From an uncultured Oscillospiraceae bacterium (GTDB lineage Bacteria > Bacillota > Clostridia > Oscillospirales > Ruminococcaceae), in contig URFD01000013.1 in assembly GCA_900547015.1 (NCBI GenBank), positions 1 through 22,356 of the forward strand: DNA of 22,356 nucleotides. Direction: 5' to 3'. This document shows, in pieces, positions 13,917 to 22,004 of the stretch. Positions within the stretch are counted from its first letter, which is position 1, and each line of letters begins with the position of its first letter. Under the pieces are notes generated by a model, which saw only the letters and a program-made list of their open reading frames with translations, was not told the origin of the DNA and did no database searches. The translations under genes and the position numbers were made by a program.

Positions 13917-14681
13917 TTGAAGACGATAAAACGAAAATCCATGCTTTATCAAACAGGGGTAGAGTATGGTGACTACACAATGAATCACGTGCAGGGGTGT
14001 GCACATGGGTGCAAATATCCATGTTATGCATTCCTGATGAAGAAGCGATTCGGGCAAATTAAGGATTACGAGAGCTGGCTTGAGCCGGTGCTTGTATCAA
14101 ACACGCTTGAATTGCTGGATAAAGAGATACCGAGGCTCAGAGATAAGATCCAGTCTGTGCAGCTTTGCTTTACCACAGATCCGTTCATGGAAGGATATCC
14201 AGAGGTGTCCCAGATGAGCATTGCGGCTATCCGAAAACTGAACGAGGCCGGAATCAAATGCACTACGCTGACGAAGGGTCTGCTACCTATAGAATTGGCA
14301 GAGCTTTCTCCGGAAAACGAATACGGGATCACACTGATCACTCTGGATGAAGCCTATCGGGAACAGATGGAACCGGGAGCTGTTCCCTGTGCAGACCGAC
14401 TGGCAGCACTGAGAGCGCTTCACGAAGTTGGTTGCAAGACGTGGGTGAGCATAGAACCGTATCCAACACCGAACATGATAGAGCAGAATTTACGCGAAAT
14501 CTTGGAAGCTGTAGCATTTACCGACAGGATCATTTTCGGCAGAACGAATTACAGCAAGACAGCAAACGCCTACGAAGGGCATAGGCATTTTTACAATGAG
14601 TGCGCAACAGAAGTGATTTCCTTCTGTCAGGAGCACGGTATTGATTATCATATTAAGGAAAAAACAATAACGGAAGAATGA
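13917..14681 (+). CDS. Three-Cys-motif radical SAM-like protein (SplB/Gp37-Gp68-related)
   Basis: A 254-residue protein with an N-terminal H-V-Q-G-C-A-H-G-C-K-Y-P-C-Y-A, placing three cysteines at 28, 32 and 36 (CxxxCxxxC), one residue longer at the second gap than the canonical radical SAM CxxxCxxC. Then come F-T-T-D-P-F (T-D-P-F/Y is a hallmark of the spore-photoproduct-lyase-like and Gp37/Gp68 groups), T-L-T-K-G, and W-V-S-I-E-P-Y-P-T-P. It probably binds a 4Fe-4S cluster and SAM; the substrate, perhaps a nucleic acid base, is unknown. The start is taken as TTG at 13917, preceded by GGAGGA at good spacing; an ATG at 13941 is possible. It sits 18 bases after tcmP and 9 before the methyltransferase gene. 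Confidence 0.8.
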   Translation: MKTIKRKSMLYQTGVEYGDYTMNHVQGCAHGCKYPCYAFLMKKRFGQIKDYESWLEPVLVSNTLELLDKEIPRLRDKIQSVQLCFTTDPFMEGYPEVSQMSIAAIRKLNEAGIKCTTLTKGLLPIELAELSPENEYGITLITLDEAYREQMEPGAVPCADRLAALRALHEVGCKTWVSIEPYPTPNMIEQNLREILEAVAFTDRIIFGRTNYSKTANAYEGHRHFYNECATEVISFCQEHGIDYHIKEKTITEE

Positions 14682-14690
14682 GGTGGCGTT

Positions 14691-17135
14691 ATGGCATTAT
14701 TACAAGACTTGATCCGGCAGATCAACGATCCAACACTCAGGGATAGGATTTTGCAGGAAACAGATAAACTAATGAAACAAAAAAAGTTCGGGCTTGTGTT
14801 TGAAGAGCATCTGCCCGAATGCACGCCGCTTTATGACGTGCCAATCCGTGTCGGTTCAAAAGTGGCGTTAAAGACAGGCTATGTCAGCGATATTTATATG
14901 GTCATAAAGCTCGATGGGAACGAAGCTCTCTGCGACCGCAGAGAGACGCATGAGAAAGTAACTTTCCAGCTGGATGAGATTGTCGCTATTGCAGAATTTG
15001 GCGAGCCGATCTATCCCACACTAAAACCGCTGGATGCAGTTCAGAACGCTCCAGATAGCGACCTTTGGCATACGCTGATTGAGGCGGACAACTACCACGC
15101 GCTCCAGCTGCTGGAATACCTGTACGCAGAGAAGGTGGACTGCATCTACATCGATCCGCCTTATAACACCGGTGCGAAAGACTGGAAGTACAACAACGAC
15201 TACGTGGATAGCTCTGATGCTTATCGGCATAGCAAGTGGCTCTCCATGATGGAGAAGCGCTTGAAGATCGCAAAGAAGCTCCTTAATCCGAAGGACTCCG
15301 TTCTGATCGTAACCATAGATGAAAAAGAATATCTGCATCTCGGTTGTTTGTTGGAAGAAGTATTTTCTGAAGCAAACATACAGATGGTAAGCAGTGTTAT
15401 CAATCCTAAAGGAGCTGCAAGGCATCAGCAATTTGGTAGAACGGATGAGTATTTGTTTTTTGTTCAATTTGGAGAATCCAGTCCGGAGCCGTTGCCGTTA
15501 TCTAACGAGTGGAAGATATCTGAAGATAAAAGAGCTTCCCGTTTGAGGTGGAAGGAACTATTGCGTTCTGGCTCACATACAGCAAGAGCAGATAGCCCAA
15601 ATCAGTTTTATCCTGTTTTTATTTGTAATACAGATGACGGGCCGATATTTCATTCTGTAGGAGAATCGTATTATGGCTCAAATAAGTCAGAAATAATTGC
15701 GCCGGAAGGTTGCGTTGCGGTCTGGCCTATACGTGCAGATGGCACAGAAGGTAACTGGCAGATAAGCACTGAAAACCTGAGGGCTTCTATAGAGATTGGA
15801 TATGCAAAATTAGGGAATTGGAGAGGTGAAAATACTGCCATCACATACTTGGCAAAAGGAGAAAGAGAAAAAATATCCAAAGGTGCATTTGCGATTATAG
15901 GTCATAGACAAGACGGTTCTATTATTACGGACGATGATGCCTATATCCCTAAGTTTATACCGGGAACACAATGGCGCATAAAATCACATAATGCTGAGCA
16001 AGGTGGTACAAACCTGCTTAAGGAATTCTTCGGCTCAAGCAGGTTTACTTTTCCGAAATCATTGTATGCTGTTCACGATGCGATTAGATTTTTCGTTGCT
16101 AATAAGCCAAACGCGCTTGTTATTGATTTCTTTGCAGGATCAGGTACAACGCTTCATGCGATAAATCTTCTTAATGCTGAGGATGGAGGTAATCGCAGAT
16201 GTATTTGTGTGACGAACAACGAATTGAGGAAAGAGGAAAGTGAAGATCTAACTGAGAAAGGGTTCAAGCCGGGAGAACCAGAATGGGAAAAACTCGGAAT
16301 TGCAAAATATGTTACATGGCCAAGGATAAAGTGTAGTATCAAAGGTCAAGATGTTACTGGAAATCCTTTAGAAGGCGATTACACGACATATAAGACAAGC
16401 ACAGAAGAAAAAGATAGAAATATTGTTCAGATAGGATTTGTGAGTGAAATTTCTTCTTTGAAAATAGGCGAAAAGAAAAAACTTGTTTCAGTTTTGTCTA
16501 ATAAGAAATTACCTCAGACACTCGTGTCTCAAGAGTCGAAATACATAGTGTCAGATGAGGCTAAGCATACTGCGTCAATTTTAATAGATGATACAGCCAG
16601 TGAGGAATGGTTGGAAGCTTTGGAAGGAATGGATCATATAACAGATTTTTATATTGTTACATCCAACAACAAGCTTTTTAAGAGCCTCAAGGATAGCATT
16701 AAAAAAATGTTTGAACCGATATCAACTCAAGTGCCTGTTGTTATGCCAATGAAAGACGGCTTCAAGACAAACGCGGCCTTCTTCAAACTGAGCTTCCTTG
16801 ACAAAACCTCCGTTGCTCTCGGCAGGCAGTTCCGTGAACTGCTTCCGGTGCTCTGGATGAAGGGCGGAGCCATTGGTAAGTGCCCAGTTCTTGAAAATGA
16901 TGGTCTCCCGAACATGCTGATCTTGCCGCAAAACAAAATGGCTGTTCTGGTAGATGAAATATATTATTCAGAGTTCGATGCCGAATTGAGCCGGCATCCA
17001 GAAATCCAGACAGTCTTCATTATAACGGATTCAGAGACAGCATACCGGTCGATGATTCGTACCTACGATGGCAAAGACTGCTATCAGCTTTACAGAGACT
17101 ATCTGGATAATTTCAGAATCAATACGGGGAGGTAA
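14691..17135 (+). CDS. Site-specific DNA methyltransferase, type III Mod-like (beta class, N6-adenine/N4-cytosine)
   Basis: An 814-residue amino-methyltransferase. An N-terminal domain (about 1-110, with K-K-F-G-L-V-F-E-E-H-L-P-E at 31-43) precedes motif IV I-D-P-P-Y-N-T-G (154-161); motif I F-A-G-S-G-T-T follows much later (481-487), so the order is that of beta-class enzymes like type III Mod, with target recognition in between. D-P-P-Y predicts N6-adenine (or N4-cytosine) methylation of DNA. A C-terminal ~250-residue extension is of unknown role. The segment from about 15330 to 16740 is visibly more AT-rich than the two ends of the gene, as if the recognition region had been exchanged. GAGGTGG precedes the ATG. 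It ends 2 bases before the helicase gene, so translation is probably coupled. Confidence 0.92.
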   Translation: MALLQDLIRQINDPTLRDRILQETDKLMKQKKFGLVFEEHLPECTPLYDVPIRVGSKVALKTGYVSDIYMVIKLDGNEALCDRRETHEKVTFQLDEIVAIAEFGEPIYPTLKPLDAVQNAPDSDLWHTLIEADNYHALQLLEYLYAEKVDCIYIDPPYNTGAKDWKYNNDYVDSSDAYRHSKWLSMMEKRLKIAKKLLNPKDSVLIVTIDEKEYLHLGCLLEEVFSEANIQMVSSVINPKGAARHQQFGRTDEYLFFVQFGESSPEPLPLSNEWKISEDKRASRLRWKELLRSGSHTARADSPNQFYPVFICNTDDGPIFHSVGESYYGSNKSEIIAPEGCVAVWPIRADGTEGNWQISTENLRASIEIGYAKLGNWRGENTAITYLAKGEREKISKGAFAIIGHRQDGSIITDDDAYIPKFIPGTQWRIKSHNAEQGGTNLLKEFFGSSRFTFPKSLYAVHDAIRFFVANKPNALVIDFFAGSGTTLHAINLLNAEDGGNRRCICVTNNELRKEESEDLTEKGFKPGEPEWEKLGIAKYVTWPRIKCSIKGQDVTGNPLEGDYTTYKTSTEEKDRNIVQIGFVSEISSLKIGEKKKLVSVLSNKKLPQTLVSQESKYIVSDEAKHTASILIDDTASEEWLEALEGMDHITDFYIVTSNNKLFKSLKDSIKKMFEPISTQVPVVMPMKDGFKTNAAFFKLSFLDKTSVALGRQFRELLPVLWMKGGAIGKCPVLENDGLPNMLILPQNKMAVLVDEIYYSEFDAELSRHPEIQTVFIITDSETAYRSMIRTYDGKDCYQLYRDYLDNFRINTGR

Positions 17136-17137
17136 CC

Positions 17138-20002
17138 ATGAGAGTAGAATTATTCCCTTTTCAGAAAAGAGCGCTTGCTGATATCCGTATGAAGACTGCG
17201 GAGGCAATGGGTAGCTATCACAGAACACATGCGCCGCAGGTGGTTTCCTTTACTGCTCCAACCGGAGCCGGAAAGACCATCATTATGTCCGCGCTGATTG
17301 AGGCTATTCTTTTCGGTGATGAACAATATATGGAGCAGCCGGATGCAATCATCGTCTGGCTTTCGGATTCGCCTCAGCTGAACGAGCAGTCAAAGCAAAA
17401 GATCGACTCCAAGGCTGATAAGATCAAGTTGTCGCAGTGCGTTACGGTTTCCGAGGAATCCTTTGATAAAGAGGTATTTGAGGACGGTCATGTTTATTTT
17501 CTGAATACGCAGAAGCTGTCGGTTACCTCCAAGCTAACGAAAAATGGCGATGGCAGGACTTATACAATTTGGCAGACGCTTGCAAATACTGTTCGGGAAA
17601 AGAGCGACAGGCTGTACTTTATCATAGATGAAGCACACCGCGGCATGCAGGGACGTGAGGCCAGCAAGGCCACGACAATCATGCAGAAATTTATCAAGGG
17701 TAGCGATGAGGATCATATTCCGCCGATGCCAGTGGTGATTGGTATGTCCGCGACGACTCAACGGTTCAATGCTCTGGTCGAGGGCACATCCTCAACCATA
17801 CATAAGTCCATTGTCACAGCGGATGAAGTGCGAGCGTCCGGACTTTTGAAAGACCGCATTGTCATCACTTACCCAGAGGCCAGTGCGGTCAACAACGATA
17901 TGGCTATCCTGCAGGCGGCAGCAGACGACTGGAAGGAAAAGTGGGAACATTGGACGCAGTATTGTTTTGAGCAGCATTACGCCTATGTGAATCCAATTCT
18001 GATCATCCAGGTGCTAAATGGAACCGGGGGCAAGCTAACCGATACCAATCTGGATGATTGCATCGCAAAGATCGAGGAGCGGACAGGATTCAAGCTGGAA
18101 AACGGTCAGGTAGTCCACACCTTCGGAGGAACAACTGCCTCCCTTACGGTAAACGGGTTTGAAGTACGTTATGAGGAACCTTCTCGTATCGCAGATGACC
18201 GAAATATCCGTGTTGTGTTCTTTAAAGAAAATCTGTCTACAGGATGGGATTGCCCAAGGGCAGAGACCATGATGTCCTTCAAACACGCGAATGACGCTAC
18301 CTATATTGCCCAACTCCTTGGACGCATGGTCAGAACTCCGATGCAGATGCATATTCAGGTCGATGATGTCCTGAATGATGTGCATCTGTTTTTACCGTAT
18401 TTTAACGAGAAAACGGTCAAAGATGTCGTGGAGGCATTGCAGAGCACTGAGGGTGGAGATATTTCGACAGACATATATGGCGAGTCACTATCTGGAAAAC
18501 GCTTCGAGACACTAACTGTTAAACCGAAGAAGAAAATGCAAATGTCAATTCCGGGACAGATGACTTTGGAGGTGTTTGCAAATCAAGGTACCGAGGCGCC
18601 AGCTTTGGTATCCATAACGGATACACAGGGTGCACCTACTCCGGTACAGCAGCAGACACAGATCTCGGATGTAGCAGAAGTGACACCCGCACAGCCTACA
18701 AATGCCTTCCAGCAAATGAGCGCCGATAGCACACAGACCGTTCAGACGGATGTTAAACCGACAGCAGATGCTCAGCCGAGCGCAGTTACTGCACCCGAAA
18801 CTATGGCTCCAGATAGCCAGCAGGAAGAAGTAGAGGATTTATTTGACCGTGAAGCGGTTATGAAATTTATCAATGATGCCGGCCTGCTTTCTTATAATGT
18901 CAGAGCGCTCCGGATTAACGATTACCTCAAATCGCTATATCGGATGGCACACCTGCTTAGTATGTCCAAGCTGCACCGTGAGGCAATCAGAGAGGTGCAG
19001 GATGAGATTGTCCAGATAATTCGTGATTATGTGGAAGATCTGAAAGCTGCGGGCAAGTACGATGATCTTGTGCAGCAGGTAAAGCAGTTCAAGCTGGCCA
19101 CGCAGATTTTTGATGCGTTCGGCGAGACTGTGGACAACTATTCTGTTCATGATATGTTTACGACGACCGATACAGATATTGAACGTCAGTTCCAGATTGC
19201 TGATGTGAAGTTGGGACGTGAAGGCATTGGTATGGCATATGGCAATAAGTATGGCGATCTCAGTGACCTCACGGCTTTTAAGATAGACGTCATTCTTTTT
19301 GTTGCTGACGAGAACTGCATGAACAGACTTCATTCCTATGCGGAAAACCGGTTCCACGGACTGAATGATGATTATCGCAGATATATTGCCACTATCAACT
19401 CAGAGAAAATCCGCAGAGATTACGACAGCATCGTCTCTGATGGTGATGTGGTCAGCAAGCATAACTTCCGCCTTCCAGAGACAATACAGGTTCCACATGA
19501 GGCTGGTGGCAAAGAATACCGTGATCACTTGTTCGTTAGTGATACCACGGGAACAGCGAAACTGAAGCTAAACGGCTGGGAGGCTGATCTGATTGCAGAG
19601 GAAGAAAAGCGGCAGGATTTTGTCTGCTGGATTCGCAATCCTTCCAGAGCGTCATGGGCACTGTGCATTCCCTATGAAATCAACGGAGAGATTAAACCAA
19701 CTTATCCCGATTTTATCATAGTGCGTGAAGATGAGCGCCTTGGCTATGTGATCGATATCCTTGAGCCACACAGTGCAGACTTTAAGGACAATCTTGGAAA
19801 GGCTAAAGGTTTTGCAGAATACGCAAGACAGAATCCGGGTGTCGGTAGAATCCAGCTTATCCGTATGGGTAAGGATGCAGCGGGAAGAAATCAGTTCAGA
19901 CGACTAGATATGTATAAAACAGCAATCCGTGAAAAGGTTTCTTGTGCGATAAACACAGATGAGCTAGATCATATCTTCGATACAGATGGTGTCATCGAGT
20001 AA
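17138..20002 (+). CDS. DEAH helicase with C-terminal nuclease-like domain, type III Res-like
   Basis: A 954-residue superfamily 2 helicase/translocase. Motifs: Walker A A-P-T-G-A-G-K-T (40-47), D-E-A-H (164-167), S-A-T (204-206), S-T-G-W-D-C-P-R-A (367-375) and motif VI Q-L-L-G-R-M-V-R-T-P (392-401). A Q/T/P-rich, probably disordered linker (about 487-565) separates the motor from the C-terminal half. Near the end, Y-P-D-F (856-859) and I-D-I-L-E-P-H (872-878) look like a PD-(D/E)xK nuclease core whose lysine is replaced. With the Mod-like partner it would form a type III-like restriction complex. GGGGAGG within the end of the previous gene is its ribosome-binding site. It is the last gene of the operon, followed by a strong terminator. 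DNA cleavage by this variant is not assured. Confidence 0.9.
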   Translation: MRVELFPFQKRALADIRMKTAEAMGSYHRTHAPQVVSFTAPTGAGKTIIMSALIEAILFGDEQYMEQPDAIIVWLSDSPQLNEQSKQKIDSKADKIKLSQCVTVSEESFDKEVFEDGHVYFLNTQKLSVTSKLTKNGDGRTYTIWQTLANTVREKSDRLYFIIDEAHRGMQGREASKATTIMQKFIKGSDEDHIPPMPVVIGMSATTQRFNALVEGTSSTIHKSIVTADEVRASGLLKDRIVITYPEASAVNNDMAILQAAADDWKEKWEHWTQYCFEQHYAYVNPILIIQVLNGTGGKLTDTNLDDCIAKIEERTGFKLENGQVVHTFGGTTASLTVNGFEVRYEEPSRIADDRNIRVVFFKENLSTGWDCPRAETMMSFKHANDATYIAQLLGRMVRTPMQMHIQVDDVLNDVHLFLPYFNEKTVKDVVEALQSTEGGDISTDIYGESLSGKRFETLTVKPKKKMQMSIPGQMTLEVFANQGTEAPALVSITDTQGAPTPVQQQTQISDVAEVTPAQPTNAFQQMSADSTQTVQTDVKPTADAQPSAVTAPETMAPDSQQEEVEDLFDREAVMKFINDAGLLSYNVRALRINDYLKSLYRMAHLLSMSKLHREAIREVQDEIVQIIRDYVEDLKAAGKYDDLVQQVKQFKLATQIFDAFGETVDNYSVHDMFTTTDTDIERQFQIADVKLGREGIGMAYGNKYGDLSDLTAFKIDVILFVADENCMNRLHSYAENRFHGLNDDYRRYIATINSEKIRRDYDSIVSDGDVVSKHNFRLPETIQVPHEAGGKEYRDHLFVSDTTGTAKLKLNGWEADLIAEEEKRQDFVCWIRNPSRASWALCIPYEINGEIKPTYPDFIIVREDERLGYVIDILEPHSADFKDNLGKAKGFAEYARQNPGVGRIQLIRMGKDAAGRNQFRRLDMYKTAIREKVSCAINTDELDHIFDTDGVIE

Positions 20003-20079
20003 GAATCATAATATCTAGGTATTTTCACAACATCTGGAACTTCGATACTTTTGAAGCAAAGTTGGATAATAACAAACAA

Positions 20080-20135
20080 AACCTTCCACAGAATTCATCT
20101 CCCCACTGGATGAAATCTGTGGAAGGTTATGTTTT
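20080..20135 (+). terminator. Terminator of the TcmP/R-M operon
   Basis: A 13-base perfect stem (20080-20092 with 20116-20128) with an inner TTCATC/GATGAA helix, preceded by AACAAACAA and followed by atgtttt. Confidence 0.85.
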
Positions 20136-20162
20136 AGGAGGCTATAAATGTGCAAGCTGTGA
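20136..20162 (+). other. Four-codon mini-ORF with a perfect ribosome-binding site
   Basis: AGGAGG (20136-20141) stands six bases before ATG-TGC-AAG-CTG-TGA (20148-20162). It could be a leader peptide, or the remains of a gene start cut off by insertion of the upstream cargo. No other support. Confidence 0.25.
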
Positions 20163-20199
20163 TATAGTTGCATCTTCATAGGCGACTAAAACAAGGGGA

Positions 20200-20456
20200 G
20201 TGCAGAGGGGAGCAATCTCCTTTGACGCTGGGTTTCCAATAGGGGCGCGAAGCATCCCTGTTGGCACACGATTTTCCGTAGGAAAGTCTAGTGTGTTATA
20301 CCTTTGCTTCCGGCCGACGTGGGAAAGGGGTTGGCTTCGCTATCTGCTGTACGGGCAGATAGCGGTTGACAGACACTTTTCTGCGACAGTAGGACAGGCG
20401 GATTTTGTGACACCAAGGTGACACAAATGCAGGATTTTTGCAAAGCAAAATCCGAC
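20200..20456. ncRNA. Hairpin-rich non-coding region (candidate structured RNA or element site)
   Basis: The 20003-20512 gap has no convincing gene. Six consecutive inverted repeats lie here: 20206-20212/20217-20223; 20236-20244/20256-20264; 20265-20269/20291-20295 enclosing 20272-20277/20281-20285; 20339-20347/20355-20363 (perfect 9-base stem); 20405-20414/20417-20426 (one mismatch); 20432-20441/20445-20453 (one bulge). Stems include wobble pairs, which favours RNA. Open frames exist on both strands here (a GTG-started one at 20200-20421, another at 20296-20511 minus), but I see no family and judge them secondary to the structure. Alternatives: conjugation origin or single-strand structure of the element. 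The strand is undecided. Confidence 0.4.
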
Positions 20457-20516
20457 TGGACGGAGAAGGAAGCAGAGGTATATATAAGCTCTCGTCCCGC
20501 CGCAGCGACACACTAA
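20427..20516 (+). CDS. Possible 29-residue small protein
   Basis: ATG at 20427 with GGTG upstream opens a 29-residue frame with the balanced composition of a real peptide: M-Q-D-F-C-K-A-K-S-D-W-T-E-K-E-A-E-V-Y-I-S-S-R-P, then A-rich and H at the end. It overlaps the convergent sigma-factor gene's end by four bases, and its start lies inside the last hairpin of the structured region. I do not recognise a family. It may be a chance frame. Confidence 0.25.
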   Translation: MQDFCKAKSDWTEKEAEVYISSRPAAATH

Positions 20517-21175
20517 AACCACCACGGTAGCTCCAGCCAGAGGTTGTCCATCGCGGTATCTTCCAACGTCTTTGCGCGGCTCTCCCGCAGATTGAAATGA
20601 ATTGCTGAGCCGATCATCGTATGCTCCACATCGTCTGTAAAGCCATAGCGGTACAGCAGATAGGCTTGTTCACGCTCGGAAAGCCTGTCCAGACCTTCGT
20701 ACAGCTCACGCATGGTTTCTTTGTCCACATAAATCTGTTCCGGAGACTTGACGGTCGGATCGGCAATGGCTTCGATGCGCAGCAGTCGCTCCTCACCGGG
20801 AAGGATCTCATCCAACCGGATTTTCTGCAAGGCAAGTCCGTCTGTGGTGCTGGTCATTTTCTGCTCATATTGAGAGAAAACATCTCGTATCAGGTCGGTC
20901 ATGGCGTTGCGGATGAACGGTGCGGCATAGGTCAGAAACTTAATCCCCTTGCTGCTGTCAAAGAGAGGGATGGCGGTCAGCAGACCGAGGCAGCCTTCCT
21001 GTTCCAGATCGCTGGTTTCTGTACTGAGATCGCTCTCTGCCAGATTGGATTTCAAATAAATCTCATTGGCGGTTTTGCGGATGAAACCCAGATTGTTTTT
21101 CAGAAGAAGGTCACGAGCCTCTGTGTCCCCTTTCTGCGCCAGTGCACAAAGCTGCTCATTATCCTGTTTCTTCAT
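20513..21175 (-). CDS. Sigma-70 family RNA polymerase sigma factor-like protein of a mobile element
   Basis: A 220-residue sigma-70-like protein. Region 2 is clear: L-A-Q-K-G-D-T-E-A-R-D-L-L-L-K-N-N-L-G-F-I (about 11-31), D-L-E-Q-E-G-C-L-G-L-L, and K-F-L-T-Y-A-A-P-F-I-R-N-A-M-T-D-L-I-R. The C-terminal half has R-L-S-E-R-E-Q-A-Y-L-L-Y-R-Y-G-F, the beginning of a region 4-like helix-turn-helix, but the rest is degenerate. Such proteins are common in the control region of clostridial conjugative transposons and may switch on transfer genes. I prefer the second of two adjacent ATGs (21175), since AGGAGAAGG runs directly into the first. The start overlaps the end of the upstream XRE gene, so translation is coupled. 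Confidence 0.85.
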   Translation of the reverse strand: MKKQDNEQLCALAQKGDTEARDLLLKNNLGFIRKTANEIYLKSNLAESDLSTETSDLEQEGCLGLLTAIPLFDSSKGIKFLTYAAPFIRNAMTDLIRDVFSQYEQKMTSTTDGLALQKIRLDEILPGEERLLRIEAIADPTVKSPEQIYVDKETMRELYEGLDRLSEREQAYLLYRYGFTDDVEHTMIGSAIHFNLRESRAKTLEDTAMDNLWLELPWWF

Positions 21176-22001
21176 CATCCTTCTCCTGTGATGAGGCTTG
21201 CTCTAAGGTGGTCTGGAAAAAGCCTGTCAACGCCTGTCCAAGTGTATTAAGTGCATCCCGATTGACACCATCCAAGCCAGCCACACTGCCGATAATCAGA
21301 TTAGATACCTGCTCCGGTGTAATGGTTGGATTTGTCATATCCTGTCCCTTTGCAACCTCTGTAAACATTTTTTTGGTTTGCTCTGCGGTCATCGACTGAA
21401 TGGCAGCAAAGTCATTGCCGATTTCTTTTTTCACTTCCTTGACCGCCAGCATAAACTGATTTTCAATGGTGGCAAGGTCAGCTTGATAAACCGATGTTCT
21501 CAGATGTGCGATGTCCCGTGCAGTTTGTTCGCCTGCTTCTGTTTTTACCGTTTTCCGCGTTAGGCTGCTGATAGTCGTATATAGCTGGTTCTGCGCGGCA
21601 TACCCGGCGGCAACCGTATCGTTGAAATACTGCTCTAATATGTAGGTCAGATCAAGAAAGCGAGGACTTTCCAGCAGGTAATTGACCACCTGAGCGTTTG
21701 CTTTTCCGGCATAGAGGTTTCTTGCCGCCTGTGCAGATAAGCCCAGCTCGTCAATGGCATAATTCTTTTTATCAGGGACATTGGTTATGCCTAAAAGAAA
21801 GTCTGTGGAGACATTAAAAGCTCTGGCAATACGGATGATATTCTCGTCTCCGAGCTTGTCCGTTTTTCCGGTCAGAAACCTACTGAGCAAACTGTCACCG
21901 CAGCCAATTTTCAGCGCAAGGTCTGTCTGAGATACCTTGTAGTATTTCATCAGATCGGCAATCCGATCCCGGACAGTACCGGGCAAAAAAGTGTTCGTCA
22001 T
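21159..22001 (-). CDS. XRE-family helix-turn-helix regulator of the element
   Basis: A 280-residue protein with an N-terminal HTH_3/XRE domain (about 8-72): R-I-A-D-L-M-K-Y-Y-K-V-S-Q-T-D-L-A-L-K-I-G, then L-L-S-R-F-L-T-G-K and I-I-R-I-A-R-A-F-N-V-S-T-D-F-L-L-G. The remaining ~200 residues are helical and unfamiliar, perhaps for multimerisation or signal sensing. A run of Gs (AAAGGGGG) precedes the ATG. It lies 3 bases after the excisionase-like gene and overlaps the sigma-like gene, forming a three-gene operon. By position and type it is likely the regulator that keeps the element quiet or induces it; this is inferred from comparable elements. No catalytic protease triad (LexA/CI type) is evident. 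Confidence 0.85.
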   Translation of the reverse strand: MTNTFLPGTVRDRIADLMKYYKVSQTDLALKIGCGDSLLSRFLTGKTDKLGDENIIRIARAFNVSTDFLLGITNVPDKKNYAIDELGLSAQAARNLYAGKANAQVVNYLLESPRFLDLTYILEQYFNDTVAAGYAAQNQLYTTISSLTRKTVKTEAGEQTARDIAHLRTSVYQADLATIENQFMLAVKEVKKEIGNDFAAIQSMTAEQTKKMFTEVAKGQDMTNPTITPEQVSNLIIGSVAGLDGVNRDALNTLGQALTGFFQTTLEQASSQEKDDEETG

Positions 22002-22004
22002 AGC

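Noticed and set aside
11878..20002. BREX, DISARM or Dnd defence system
   Set aside because: No PglZ, BrxC, DrmA/B, DndA-E or similar genes; only the methyltransferase plus helicase theme is shared.
20200..20421. 73-codon GTG-started frame
   Set aside because: No properly spaced ribosome-binding site and no family; its sequence is dominated by inverted repeats, so I treat the region as structural rather than coding.
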